Shown piece by piece: positions 42,383 through 50,321 of a DNA stretch of 64,000 nucleotides. Under the pieces are notes generated by a model that was not told the origin of the DNA, did no database searches, and saw only the letters and a program-made list of their open reading frames with translations. The DNA is taken from NCBI GenBank assembly GCA_035296325.1, contig DATHBD010000067.1, forward strand, positions 33,855-97,854. The letters are read 5' to 3'. Numbering within the stretch: position 1 is the first letter of the stretch; every line of letters starts with the position of its first letter. This DNA comes from DATHBD01 sp035296325. GTDB taxonomy: Bacteria; Actinomycetota; Actinomycetes; Mycobacteriales; Micromonosporaceae. Position numbers and translations under genes: made by a program.

Positions 42383-44191
42383 ATGAGATTTAGCCTCCCG
42401 TCTGGAGCCCAACACACGCGATTGCGTCGCGGCATAGCCGCAGGCGCCGCGTTGGTGGTGGGTTCCGGTCTGTTCGTGTTCGCCGCCAGCCAAGCCCATG
42501 CCGCCACGGGCTGCTCCGTTGCCTACTCAGCCAACAGCTGGCCGGGTGGGTTCACCGCCAACCTCAACGTGACCAACACCGGCGACCCGATCTCCGACTG
42601 GACGTTGGAGATCGACTTCACAGCTGGCCAGAGGGTCACCCAGGCCTGGCAGTCTGACCTTGCGTCGCAGAGTGGCGGAACGGTCACCCTGCGCAAGACC
42701 TCGTGGCAGGGCACTCTCGGTACCGGCGCATCGGTCACCCCCGGGTTCAACGGTTCCTGGAGCGGGTCCAACCCGAACCCGACCACCTTCCGGCTGAACG
42801 GCGTCACCTGCAACGGCGGCACCACCGTCACCACGCCGCCGGGCAACGGCTCCACCCCGCCGGTGACCGTGACCACCCCGCCGGCTGAGAGCACCACCCC
42901 GCCGCCGGTGGAGACCACTGGCCCGCCGGTCCAGGGCGGCGGCGTACACGTGGCCAACCCCTACGCCGGGGCCCGCGGCTACGTGAACCCGGAGTGGGCC
43001 GCGAAGGTCCGCACCGTCGCCGGCGGTGAGCGCATCGCCAACCAGCCGACCGCCGTCTGGATGGACCGCACCGCGGCCATCGCCGGCTCGGCGAACAGCA
43101 GCTCCAACGGCAGCATGGGCCTGCGTGATCACCTGGACGAGGCCCTGGAACAGGGCGCCGGCTACATCCAGGTCGTTATCTACAACCTGCCCGGCCGGGA
43201 CTGCGCCGCGCTGGCCTCCAACGGCGAGCTGCCAGGGACCCTGGCGGGCTTGGAGACCTACAAGACCCAGTACATCAACGCGATCGCGGCGATCCAGAGG
43301 GATGTGAAGTACCGCAACCTTCGGATCATCAACATCATCGAGATCGACTCGCTTCCGAACCTGATCACGAACTTGAACGACCCGGAATGCGCGGAGATGG
43401 ACCGGCTCGGCATCTACGAGCAGGGCGTCTCATACGCCCTGGGCACGCTCACCTCGCCGTACAACAACATCTACAAGTACATCGACGCGGCGCACCACGG
43501 CTGGATCGGCTGGGACACCAACTTCGGCCCGGCGGCGCAGCTCTTCGCCGAGGTCGCCCGCGCGGCGAGCGGTGGCATCGGCACCGTTGACGGTTTCATC
43601 ACCAACACGGCGAACTACTCCGCGCTGGTTGAGCCGTTCTTGAACAACCCGCCGAACGGCCAGCGGGTCCAGATGTCCGACTGGGTCGACTGGAACCCGT
43701 ACGTCGATGAGCTGACGTTCGCCCAGGCGTTCCGGACCCGGCTGATCTCCTTGGGCTTCTCGAGCGACATCGGCATGCTGATCGACACGTCCCGCAACGG
43801 CTGGGGTGGCCCGGACCGGCCCACCGCCGCGAGCACGTCGACCGACCTGAACACCTTCGTCGAGGAGTCCCGGATCGACCGCCGTATCCACGCCGGTAAC
43901 TGGTGCAACCAGGCCGGTGCCGGGCTCGGCGAGCGTCCGCGGGCCAACCCTGCGCCGGGCATCGACGCATACGTCTGGGTGAAGCCTCCGGGTGAGTCCG
44001 ACGGCTCCGCCACGCTGATCCAGAACAACGAGGGCAAGGGCTTCGACCGGATGTGTGACCCGACCTTCGTCCAAGGTACCGAGCGCAACGGTTTCAGTCC
44101 GACCGGCGCCCTGGCCGGCGCACCGATCTCCGGCGCGTTCTTCCCGGCGCAGCTCGCCGAGCTGATGCGCAACGCCTACCCGGTGCTGTAA
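42383..44191 (+). CDS. Secreted GH6 cellulase (cellobiohydrolase type) with N-terminal CBM2
   Basis: A 602-residue exported enzyme. A signal peptide of about 42 residues ends in SQAHAA. The CBM2 (CSVAYSANSWPGGFTANLNVTN, TWQ-type Trp residues) is followed by a Pro/Thr linker (TTPPAESTTPPPVETTGPP) and the GH6 catalytic domain. GH6 signatures are IQVVIYNLPGRDCAALASNGE, containing a catalytic Asp, and INIIEIDSLPNLITN. The C-terminal PGESDGSA and MCDP segments are typical. It releases cellobiose or cuts cellulose by inversion. The ATG at 42383 begins the signal sequence. Confidence 0.94.
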   Translation: MRFSLPSGAQHTRLRRGIAAGAALVVGSGLFVFAASQAHAATGCSVAYSANSWPGGFTANLNVTNTGDPISDWTLEIDFTAGQRVTQAWQSDLASQSGGTVTLRKTSWQGTLGTGASVTPGFNGSWSGSNPNPTTFRLNGVTCNGGTTVTTPPGNGSTPPVTVTTPPAESTTPPPVETTGPPVQGGGVHVANPYAGARGYVNPEWAAKVRTVAGGERIANQPTAVWMDRTAAIAGSANSSSNGSMGLRDHLDEALEQGAGYIQVVIYNLPGRDCAALASNGELPGTLAGLETYKTQYINAIAAIQRDVKYRNLRIINIIEIDSLPNLITNLNDPECAEMDRLGIYEQGVSYALGTLTSPYNNIYKYIDAAHHGWIGWDTNFGPAAQLFAEVARAASGGIGTVDGFITNTANYSALVEPFLNNPPNGQRVQMSDWVDWNPYVDELTFAQAFRTRLISLGFSSDIGMLIDTSRNGWGGPDRPTAASTSTDLNTFVEESRIDRRIHAGNWCNQAGAGLGERPRANPAPGIDAYVWVKPPGESDGSATLIQNNEGKGFDRMCDPTFVQGTERNGFSPTGALAGAPISGAFFPAQLAELMRNAYPVL

Positions 44192-44234
44192 CCGCACCAC
44201 CAAGCACCTGCACCACCGACCACCGCACCAGACG

Positions 44235-44275
44235 TGGGGCCCGGTCCGACCGATTTCCGGTCGTGCCGGGCCCCA
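44235..44275 (+). terminator. Strong terminator hairpin after the cellulase
   Basis: TGGGGCCCGG pairs with CCGGGCCCCA, and CGACCG pairs with CGGTCG inside it, with a 5-nt loop ATTTC. It begins 43 bp after the stop codon. Confidence 0.75.
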
Positions 44276-44376
44276 TGCCTTTGCCGTCCGCTCAGGCGAA
44301 CAATCCCGCCCTGCCGCGTTTGACCCCCCGCTGTGCAGGTAGCTACAGGGGAGGCACCAAGAGCGGAGGGAGTCCG

Positions 44377-45561
44377 ATGAGAGCTGTCACCTGGCACGGC
44401 AAGCGTGACGTCCGAGTGGACACGGTCCCGGATCCGGCCATCCAGGAGCCGACCGACGTCATCGTCAAGATCACATCCTCCGGGATCTGCGGTTCGGATC
44501 TGCACCTCTACGAGGTGCTAGGCCCGTTCCTGGACACCGGCGACATCCTCGGTCACGAGCCGATGGGCGTGATCGCCGAGGTAGGCCCCGCGGTCACCAA
44601 CTTCCGGGTCGGCGACCGCGTGGTGATCCCGTTCAACGTCTCCTGCAACACCTGCTTCATGTGCAACCAGGGGCTGCAGTCGCAGTGCGAGACCTCGCAA
44701 GTCCGCGAGCAGGGCACCGGTGCGGCGCTCTTCGGCTACACCAAGTTGTACGGTCAGGTGCCCGGTGGGCAGGCCGAGTACCTCCGGGTGCCGTTCGGCA
44801 ACACCCTGCCGATCAAGGTGCCGGACGGGCCGCCGGACGACCGGTTCGTGTACCTCTCCGACGTGCTGCCGACGGCGTGGCAGGCGGTGGAGTACGCGGC
44901 GATCCCGGCCGGCGGCACCGTCGCGGTCCTCGGCCTGGGCCCGATCGGGGACATGTCGACCCGGATCGCGATGCATCGCGGCGCGGGCCGGGTGATCGGC
45001 GTCGACCTGGTCCCCGAGCGGCTGGCCCGGGCGCGGGCCAACGGGGTCGAGGTGGTCGATCTGAACGAGCACGAAGATGACCTGGGCGACGTGATCCGGG
45101 AGATGACCGGCGGGCGTGGCCCGGACTCGGTCATCGACGCGGTCGGCATGGAGGCGCACGGCTCGCCCGCGGGGAAGACGGCCCAGCACCTGGCCGGCCT
45201 GCTCCCGGACGCGGTGGCGGCGAAGATGATGCAGAAGGCGGGCGTGGACCGGCTCGTCGCGCTGCACAGCGCGATCGACGTGGTCCGGCGCGGCGGCACG
45301 GTGTCGCTGTCCGGGGTGTACGGCGGGATGGCCGACCCGATGCCGATGCTCACCATGTTCGACAAGCAGATCCAACTGCGGATGGGCCAGGCCAACGTAT
45401 GGCGCTGGGTCAACGACATCCTGCCGCTGCTGACCGACGCCGACCCGCTCGGCGTCGACGGTTTCGCCACCCATCACGTGCCGCTCGACGAGGCGCCGGA
45501 TGCGTACGAGATGTTCCAGAAGAAGCAGGACGGCGCCGTGAAGATCCTTCTGAAGCCGTGA
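44377..45561 (+). CDS. Zinc-dependent alcohol dehydrogenase (formaldehyde-dehydrogenase-like)
   Basis: A 394-residue medium-chain dehydrogenase. The catalytic zinc ligands are in GICGSDLHLYE and GHEPMGVIAEVG. The four structural-zinc Cys are in CNTCFMCNQGLQSQC. The NAD-binding fold has VLGLGPIGDMSTRIAM. The group includes glutathione-independent formaldehyde dehydrogenase and threonine-dehydrogenase-like enzymes; the substrate here is not known. ATG 44377 follows GGAGGG. A small protein gene begins 13 bp later, then a second enzyme of the same kind. Confidence 0.9.
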   Translation: MRAVTWHGKRDVRVDTVPDPAIQEPTDVIVKITSSGICGSDLHLYEVLGPFLDTGDILGHEPMGVIAEVGPAVTNFRVGDRVVIPFNVSCNTCFMCNQGLQSQCETSQVREQGTGAALFGYTKLYGQVPGGQAEYLRVPFGNTLPIKVPDGPPDDRFVYLSDVLPTAWQAVEYAAIPAGGTVAVLGLGPIGDMSTRIAMHRGAGRVIGVDLVPERLARARANGVEVVDLNEHEDDLGDVIREMTGGRGPDSVIDAVGMEAHGSPAGKTAQHLAGLLPDAVAAKMMQKAGVDRLVALHSAIDVVRRGGTVSLSGVYGGMADPMPMLTMFDKQIQLRMGQANVWRWVNDILPLLTDADPLGVDGFATHHVPLDEAPDAYEMFQKKQDGAVKILLKP

Positions 45562-45574
45562 AATGGGTGAGGAC

Positions 45575-46099
45575 ATGACCAGGACCCGAAAGGCACTGGG
45601 AGTACTCGGTGCGGCCGCCGCCGTGCTGACCGCGCAACGCCTCTATGCGGCGAACCGCCCTGGCTCGACCGCGTCGTTCTGGCCGGCGCAGGGCATGCCG
45701 TCGATCGGCAGCTCCACGACCGACAGCGAGCCGCGCTGGCACTCCGTCACCATCAACGCCGAGCCCGAGGCGGTGGCGCCCGGCGGCAAACTGCCCGAGC
45801 CGTTGGCCACCCTCGGTGAGGCTATCGAGGTGCGGATCCTGCCGGCGCCGGGCGGTCGGGGCACGGAACTCCACGTCCGGCTGCGCGACGGTGAGCCCTC
45901 CGGCCTTGCCGGCGTCAAAGCGCGGGCCACCGGCGACGATCCGCGCCGGGACCTTCGCGCGGCGCTGCGCAACACCCGGCAGCTCGTGGAGACCGGCGAG
46001 ATCCTGGGCGCCAGCCAGCCGTCCACCACGAAGCGCACCATGACCAACCGGGTCCTCGAGTACGCGACGACGCACGGCCGCGAGGAGGGGTTGCTGTGA
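45575..46099 (+). CDS. Small hypothetical protein between two dehydrogenase genes
   Basis: A 174-residue protein. The N-terminus has one hydrophobic segment (ALGVLGAAAAVLTAQRLY). The middle reads like part of a START/SRPBCC-type beta-sheet domain (RWHSVTINAEPEAVAPGGKLPEPLATLGEAIEVRILPAPGGRGTELHVRL). The C-terminus is helical (DLRAALRNTRQLVETGEILGASQPST). I do not recognise a named family. Its stop overlaps the start of the first repeat mini-ORF (GTGA). Confidence 0.6.
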   Translation: MTRTRKALGVLGAAAAVLTAQRLYAANRPGSTASFWPAQGMPSIGSSTTDSEPRWHSVTINAEPEAVAPGGKLPEPLATLGEAIEVRILPAPGGRGTELHVRLRDGEPSGLAGVKARATGDDPRRDLRAALRNTRQLVETGEILGASQPSTTKRTMTNRVLEYATTHGREEGLL

Positions 46100-46201
46100 G
46101 CGCGAGGAGTGAGGGTAGCGAGCCCCGCAGTCGCGAACGAAGGGATGCGCTGTGAGCGCGAGGAGTGAGCGTAGCGAGCCCCGCAGTCGCGAACGAAGGG
46201 A
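46093..46201 (+). repeat. Tandem repeat of two about 53-bp units with overlapping mini-ORFs
   Basis: Two nearly identical copies with a period of 56 bp (unit start GTGAGCGCGAGGAGTGAG, later AGCGAGCCCCGCAGTCGCGA). Each copy reads as a 19-codon frame, for example MSARSERSEPRSRERRDKP. The first starts by overlapping the stop of the upstream gene (GTGA at 46096-46099). Its own stop overlaps the start of the second (46152-46155). The second stop overlaps the ATG of the next dehydrogenase (ATGA at 46208-46211). A related array lies at 57895-57999. Confidence 0.85.
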
Positions 46202-46207
46202 CAAGCC

Positions 46208-47383
46208 ATGAAGGCGCTCTGTTGGGAAGGCGTCAACAAACTGGTGGTGAACCAGGTGCCCGACCCGCAGCTGGTCAACGCCCAGGACGTGATCGTCAAG
46301 GTGACCCGGACCGTGACCTGCGGCTCCGACCTGCACCTGGTGGGCGGGTACATCCCGTTCATGCGCCAGGGTGACGTGCTCGGTCACGAGTTTCTCGGCG
46401 AGGTGGTCGAGGTGGGCTCCGAGGTCCGCAAGCACGCCGTCGGCGACCGGGTGGTGGTGTGCTCGTTCGTCTCCTGTGGCCGGTGCTGGTTCTGTTCTCA
46501 GGGGCTCTATTCGGCCTGCGACAACGGCAACACCAATCCGGCGATCACCGAGACGATGTGGGGGCAAGCCCCGGGGGGCGTCTTCGGGTACTCCCACGCG
46601 ATGGGCGGCTTCGCCGGTAGCCACGCGGAGTACATCCGGGTGCCGTACGCCGACGTCGGCGCCTTCAAGGTCCCGGACGGCGTAAGTGACGAACGGGCGC
46701 TGTTCGCCTCGGACTCGGCGCCGACCGGGTGGATGGGTGCCGACATGGGCAACGTGGCGCCCGGCGACGTGGTGGCGGTCTGGGGTGCCGGCGCGGTCGG
46801 CCAGATGGCGGCGCGCGCCGCGATGCTGCTCGGCGCGGAGCGGGTCATCGTGATCGATCGGTACGACTACCGGCTGCAGATGACCGAGCAGCACATCGGT
46901 GCGGAGACCATCAACTACGAGCAGACCGAGGTCGAAGGGGAACTGCGCGAGCGCACCGGTGGTCGTGGCCCCGACGTGTGCATCGAAGCCGTGGGCATGG
47001 AGGCGCACAGCGCCGGGCCGCAGTACCTGTACGACCAGGCGAAGCAGCAGCTCCGCCTGCAGACCGACCGGCCGACGGCGGTGCGCCAGGCGATTCACGC
47101 CTGCCGCAAGGGCGGCACGGTGTCGGTGCTCGGCGTCTTCTCCGGCGCGGTGGACAAGTTCCCGCTGGGCGCGTTGATGAACAAGGGTCTGACGCTGCGC
47201 GCCGCACAGCAGCACGGGCAGCGCTACATCCCGATGCTGCTGGACCGGATGGAGCGCGGCGAACTCATCACCGAGCATCTGGCGACCCACACGATGCCGC
47301 TCGACCAGGGCGCCCGGGGGTACCAGATGTTCAAGGACAAGGTCGACAACTGCGTCCGCGCGGTGTTCACGCCTGCGGCCTGA
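46208..47383 (+). CDS. Zinc-dependent alcohol dehydrogenase, second copy
   Basis: A 391-residue medium-chain dehydrogenase related to, but clearly different from, the one at 44377-45561. Zinc ligands are in TVTCGSDLHLVGG, GHEFLGEVVEVG and the structural site CGRCWFCSQGLYSAC. The cofactor fold has WGAGAVGQMAARAAM. The Gln-rich insert near QYLYDQAKQQLRLQTD is typical of the group. Its ATG overlaps the last repeat mini-ORF. Substrate not known. Transcription ends at a strong hairpin about 60 bp later. Confidence 0.9.
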   Translation: MKALCWEGVNKLVVNQVPDPQLVNAQDVIVKVTRTVTCGSDLHLVGGYIPFMRQGDVLGHEFLGEVVEVGSEVRKHAVGDRVVVCSFVSCGRCWFCSQGLYSACDNGNTNPAITETMWGQAPGGVFGYSHAMGGFAGSHAEYIRVPYADVGAFKVPDGVSDERALFASDSAPTGWMGADMGNVAPGDVVAVWGAGAVGQMAARAAMLLGAERVIVIDRYDYRLQMTEQHIGAETINYEQTEVEGELRERTGGRGPDVCIEAVGMEAHSAGPQYLYDQAKQQLRLQTDRPTAVRQAIHACRKGGTVSVLGVFSGAVDKFPLGALMNKGLTLRAAQQHGQRYIPMLLDRMERGELITEHLATHTMPLDQGARGYQMFKDKVDNCVRAVFTPAA

Positions 47384-47439
47384 GCAGCGCGGTCAGACAC
47401 GGCGTGAGGCCGCGACCGGAATAGCGGTTTCAGAGGCAG

Positions 47440-47469
47440 ACGCTCGGCTGGGGTTGCCCAGCCGAGCGT
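47440..47469 (+). terminator. Terminator hairpin of the dehydrogenase operon
   Basis: A 13-bp perfect stem (ACGCTCGGCTGGG / CCCAGCCGAGCGT) with loop GTTG, followed by TTCGCG. Confidence 0.8.
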
Positions 47470-47802
47470 TTCGCGTGGGTGGCTGGCTGACCCCGACCCA
47501 CTGAATGGCCCGGCTCGCCGCCGATCCCGGTACCACCCGGGAGCGGTTCACCCCGCAGTGCGGCGGTGGACTCTGAACTTCACCATTGATGAACCGCTTC
47601 GGTCGATGCCCGAATGGCAGCTTCCTTTGTGCCCCTTCATGCCGAATCACAGGGACATTGGGGCTCTACCCGTATTTAGGATGACCTACCCGGTACCGTC
47701 CCGTGTGTCTCGGCCTGGGCGGTCGAGCACCGCAAGCGTGTAGTCCGAAGGCGAATTGATCGCAGCTTCGCGATTGATCGAATACGAATACGAGAGGATG
47801 CC
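47470..47802. other. Intergenic region upstream of the secreted unknown
   Basis: About 330 bp without a supported gene and noticeably less GC-rich than the surroundings. It contains two ATTGATCG copies near 47757-47782 and a GAGAGG ribosome binding site near 47793. It should hold the promoter of the next gene. Confidence 0.35.
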
Positions 47803-48579
47803 ATGCGACCACGAATCAAGAGGCCCCTGCGCCTGGCCGCGCAGGCGCTCGTCATGCTGGTAGCTGCCAGCGCCAGCGCACTGGCCGTTTCTACCCCGGC
47901 GCAGGCCGCGACAACGTTCTTCGCCGGCCACACCTCCTACTGGCGGTACCAGTCCACTCAGCAATTGGTGTTCGGGATCGGCACGAACGAGGTTGAGATG
48001 GAAGGGTGGGGTACCGACATCAACGGCACCCGCACCCTGTTCGGAACCATTACCGTTGCGGAGGGCGTATGTGCTGCCGTCGTTACGCCAACAGGCAGCA
48101 TGGGTGGCGGCTCAGTAACCATCGGTAGCGCATGCTCGGGCACCTCACGCACATTTGCGTTCCCGGTAAGCGCGGGGCAGATGAACATTGGTATCCAGGC
48201 TGCCCCGATCCGGGGTGGTTGGTTCGATCGCAATGCCGTGGTCCTGCCGGTATCCACCCCCAACCTCCGCCGAGCCGGCGTCAGCGTTGATCAAAGCGAA
48301 ACCGCCAGCGAGAAAACGTTCAATATCTCCATGCGCGGCATGTCGTTGCGCGGTGAGATCAGCAGCGGAGCCATAGCCATCTGGGTGTACCACAACGCCC
48401 CGACCGGGTGCGCCAGGGGCGATATCACGAACGTGTTCAAGGAGCTGCAGGCCAGGGCGGAGGTGTGCGACGGGCGAGTCACGTCAAGCATAGTTAGGGA
48501 CAATTTGTCCGGTATTGTAGTCTACGCGTCGTACATTCCCGCGGTGCTCCCGGCCACGACGGTCATGCTCCAAGTCTGA
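47803..48579 (+). CDS. Secreted hypothetical protein
   Basis: A 258-residue exported protein. The signal peptide is LRLAAQALVMLVAASASALA up to AQAA. The mature part is rich in beta-type and Gly/Ser/Thr segments (GHTSYWRYQSTQQLVFGIGTNEVEMEGW, VVTPTGSMGGGSVTIGSACSG, FNISMRGMSLRGEISSGAIAIWVYHNA) and has a few Cys that could form disulfides. No known domain is recognised. Codon use has more AT-ending codons than neighbours, which may mean transfer. It stands alone downstream of the terminator of the dehydrogenase operon. Confidence 0.65.
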   Translation: MRPRIKRPLRLAAQALVMLVAASASALAVSTPAQAATTFFAGHTSYWRYQSTQQLVFGIGTNEVEMEGWGTDINGTRTLFGTITVAEGVCAAVVTPTGSMGGGSVTIGSACSGTSRTFAFPVSAGQMNIGIQAAPIRGGWFDRNAVVLPVSTPNLRRAGVSVDQSETASEKTFNISMRGMSLRGEISSGAIAIWVYHNAPTGCARGDITNVFKELQARAEVCDGRVTSSIVRDNLSGIVVYASYIPAVLPATTVMLQV

Positions 48580-48725
48580 GCGCGGCACCGGTCAAGCCGG
48601 TGAGCGTGGGCTCCTCGATCTGCGTAGTGGGCAATGGAGCCGGCTGCGCATGACGAGGAGCCTGCTGCTGCCACAGCCGATGCGCAACGCGGAACTTCCC
48701 CTCGGCGTTCAGCCGAAACAGCACA

Positions 48726-48768
48726 CGGTCCTCGCAACTCCCAGAACTCCTGAGCGTTGCGAGGACCG
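48726..48768. terminator. Hairpin between the secreted protein and the convergent pectate lyase
   Basis: CGGTCCTCGCAAC pairs with GTTGCGAGGACCG over 13 bp; the loop is 17 nt. It lies between convergent genes. Confidence 0.55.
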
Positions 48769-48815
48769 CTGGACCCCGAGACTCTGCAGCGGGGTCTCAC
48801 CCTGTGTTGGCGACG

Positions 48816-50102
48816 TCAGCGCACCAGACCGTTGATGTACCGCTCGATGTTGCTGTAGCCGTCCGGCGCGATCCGACTCCCGTCCGCGGCACTGGCCGGG
48901 TTCAGGCCCTGCGCGGTCTCCCAGGCGTCCGGCATGCCGTCGCGGTCGGTGTCCCTCGGCGCGGCGCCGCCCGGCAGGGGCTCCCAGCCGCCGACCGTTG
49001 CCGGGTCGCTGATCAGCTTGCCGGTGCTCCTGGTGAGGTCGTTGATCACCCGGGTGTCGACGGCGTCCCGGCGCAGCGACGCGCCAGCGTGCGCGACGAT
49101 CGCGGCGTGGGCACTCGCGGCCGGTGCGACCGGCACGGCCGGGAAGGCGTACGGCCTCGGGGCGATGGTCACGGTGCCGAGCTGAGCTCGGACGGTCGGG
49201 ACTCCGTCGAGCTGAGTGTTGCGGTTGGAGTCGATGACGTTGCCGGTCTCGTAGATGTGGAAGTTCGTGTTGCCGCGCGTGAACGGGCTGCCGCCGCCGG
49301 TGGAGAGGCCCTTCACGAAGTAGTTGCCCAGCACGTTGGCCTCGCTGAGTCCAGCCGAGTCGCCCAGGATGAACGCGTCCGAGCCCCAGTTGTAGACCAC
49401 GTTGTTCACGAACTGCATCTTGCCCTTGACCTTGGGGTTGCGGGTCTTGTTGTGCGCGTACAGGGTCTGGTAGACCGTCACGCCGTCGCTCTGGATCAGG
49501 CCACCGCACGAGTGCCCCTCGAGGCCCTCGGAGATGATCGAGTTCTGCACGGTGATGCCGGTGCTCGCGTTGATCGAGAAGTTCTCGTCCCGGCCCCAGG
49601 ACACCGACAGGTGGTCGAAGATCTGGTTGTGACCGTCGTACATCGTGATGGCGTCCTTCTTCGCGCCCTCCAGCCCGTGGCGGAACCGCAGGTAGCGCAC
49701 GATGACGTTGGTGGAACCGGAGAAGGAGACCTGGGCACCTCGGACGGTGACCCCCATGCCGGGCGCCGTCTGCCCGGCGATGGTGATGTTGCTCTTGACG
49801 CTGAGCGCCGTCTTCAGGGTGATGTAGCCGGCCACGTCGAAGACCACGATCCGCGGACCCTGGCTCACGGCGTCGCGCAGGGACCCGGCGCCGGCATCGT
49901 TCAGGTTGGTCACGTGGTACACGGGTCCACCGCGTCCACCGGTGGCCATGGCGCCGAAGCCGACCGCACCGGGGAAGGCGGCCAGGGCCGCCATCGTCCT
50001 CGCCGGCAGCGGCTTGACCGCGGCGTCAGCCACCCACGGAACCAGGGCCATTGAGGCGGCGACGGCCATCACGGCGAGCGGCGCACGAAGTCGTTTCATC
50101 AT
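48816..50102 (-). CDS. Secreted pectate lyase-like protein (PL1 type) with C-terminal calcium-binding repeat
   Basis: A 428-residue exported protein. The signal peptide is APLAVMAVAASMALVPWVADA. The parallel beta-helix domain of pectate lyases covers about 40-350 (GGPVYHVTNLNDAGAGSLRDAV, DHLSVSWGRDENFSINASTGITVQNSIISEGL, NNVVYNWGSDAFILGDSAG). The C-terminus has DTDRDGMPDAWETAQGLNP, a thrombospondin-type-3-like Ca2+ site. It would cleave pectin by beta-elimination. A 20-bp perfect palindrome lies 76 bp upstream of the start. An ATG one codon later (50099) is equally possible. Confidence 0.9.
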   Translation of the reverse strand: MMKRLRAPLAVMAVAASMALVPWVADAAVKPLPARTMAALAAFPGAVGFGAMATGGRGGPVYHVTNLNDAGAGSLRDAVSQGPRIVVFDVAGYITLKTALSVKSNITIAGQTAPGMGVTVRGAQVSFSGSTNVIVRYLRFRHGLEGAKKDAITMYDGHNQIFDHLSVSWGRDENFSINASTGITVQNSIISEGLEGHSCGGLIQSDGVTVYQTLYAHNKTRNPKVKGKMQFVNNVVYNWGSDAFILGDSAGLSEANVLGNYFVKGLSTGGGSPFTRGNTNFHIYETGNVIDSNRNTQLDGVPTVRAQLGTVTIAPRPYAFPAVPVAPAASAHAAIVAHAGASLRRDAVDTRVINDLTRSTGKLISDPATVGGWEPLPGGAAPRDTDRDGMPDAWETAQGLNPASAADGSRIAPDGYSNIERYINGLVR

Positions 50103-50177
50103 GTCCGGTCCTTCCCGCGGCTGGCGGTGCCACAGGGCTCAGGCGGATCGGGGAACTCCCTGATCGGCAAAGACGAA

Positions 50178-50197
50178 GCATCGGTCCGGACCGATGC
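50178..50197. promoter_or_regulatory. Perfect 20-bp palindrome upstream of the pectate lyase
   Basis: GCATCGGTCCGGACCGATGC is its own reverse complement. It sits 76 bp before the pectate lyase start, where an operator would be. The regulator is unknown; LacI/GntR/IclR types with such symmetric sites are common for plant-polymer genes. It could instead form a cruciform or RNA hairpin. Confidence 0.6.
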
Positions 50198-50321
50198 ACG
50201 GCGAAACGTATCAATGTCTTATCGACCCGTCAATGCTCGTGAACTGGTCTTGCTTCCCGGTTAAGCGCCGCTGAGTAGTCCTTAAGGCGCCATCAACCGA
50301 TGGACGTACGCCAATCTCGAA

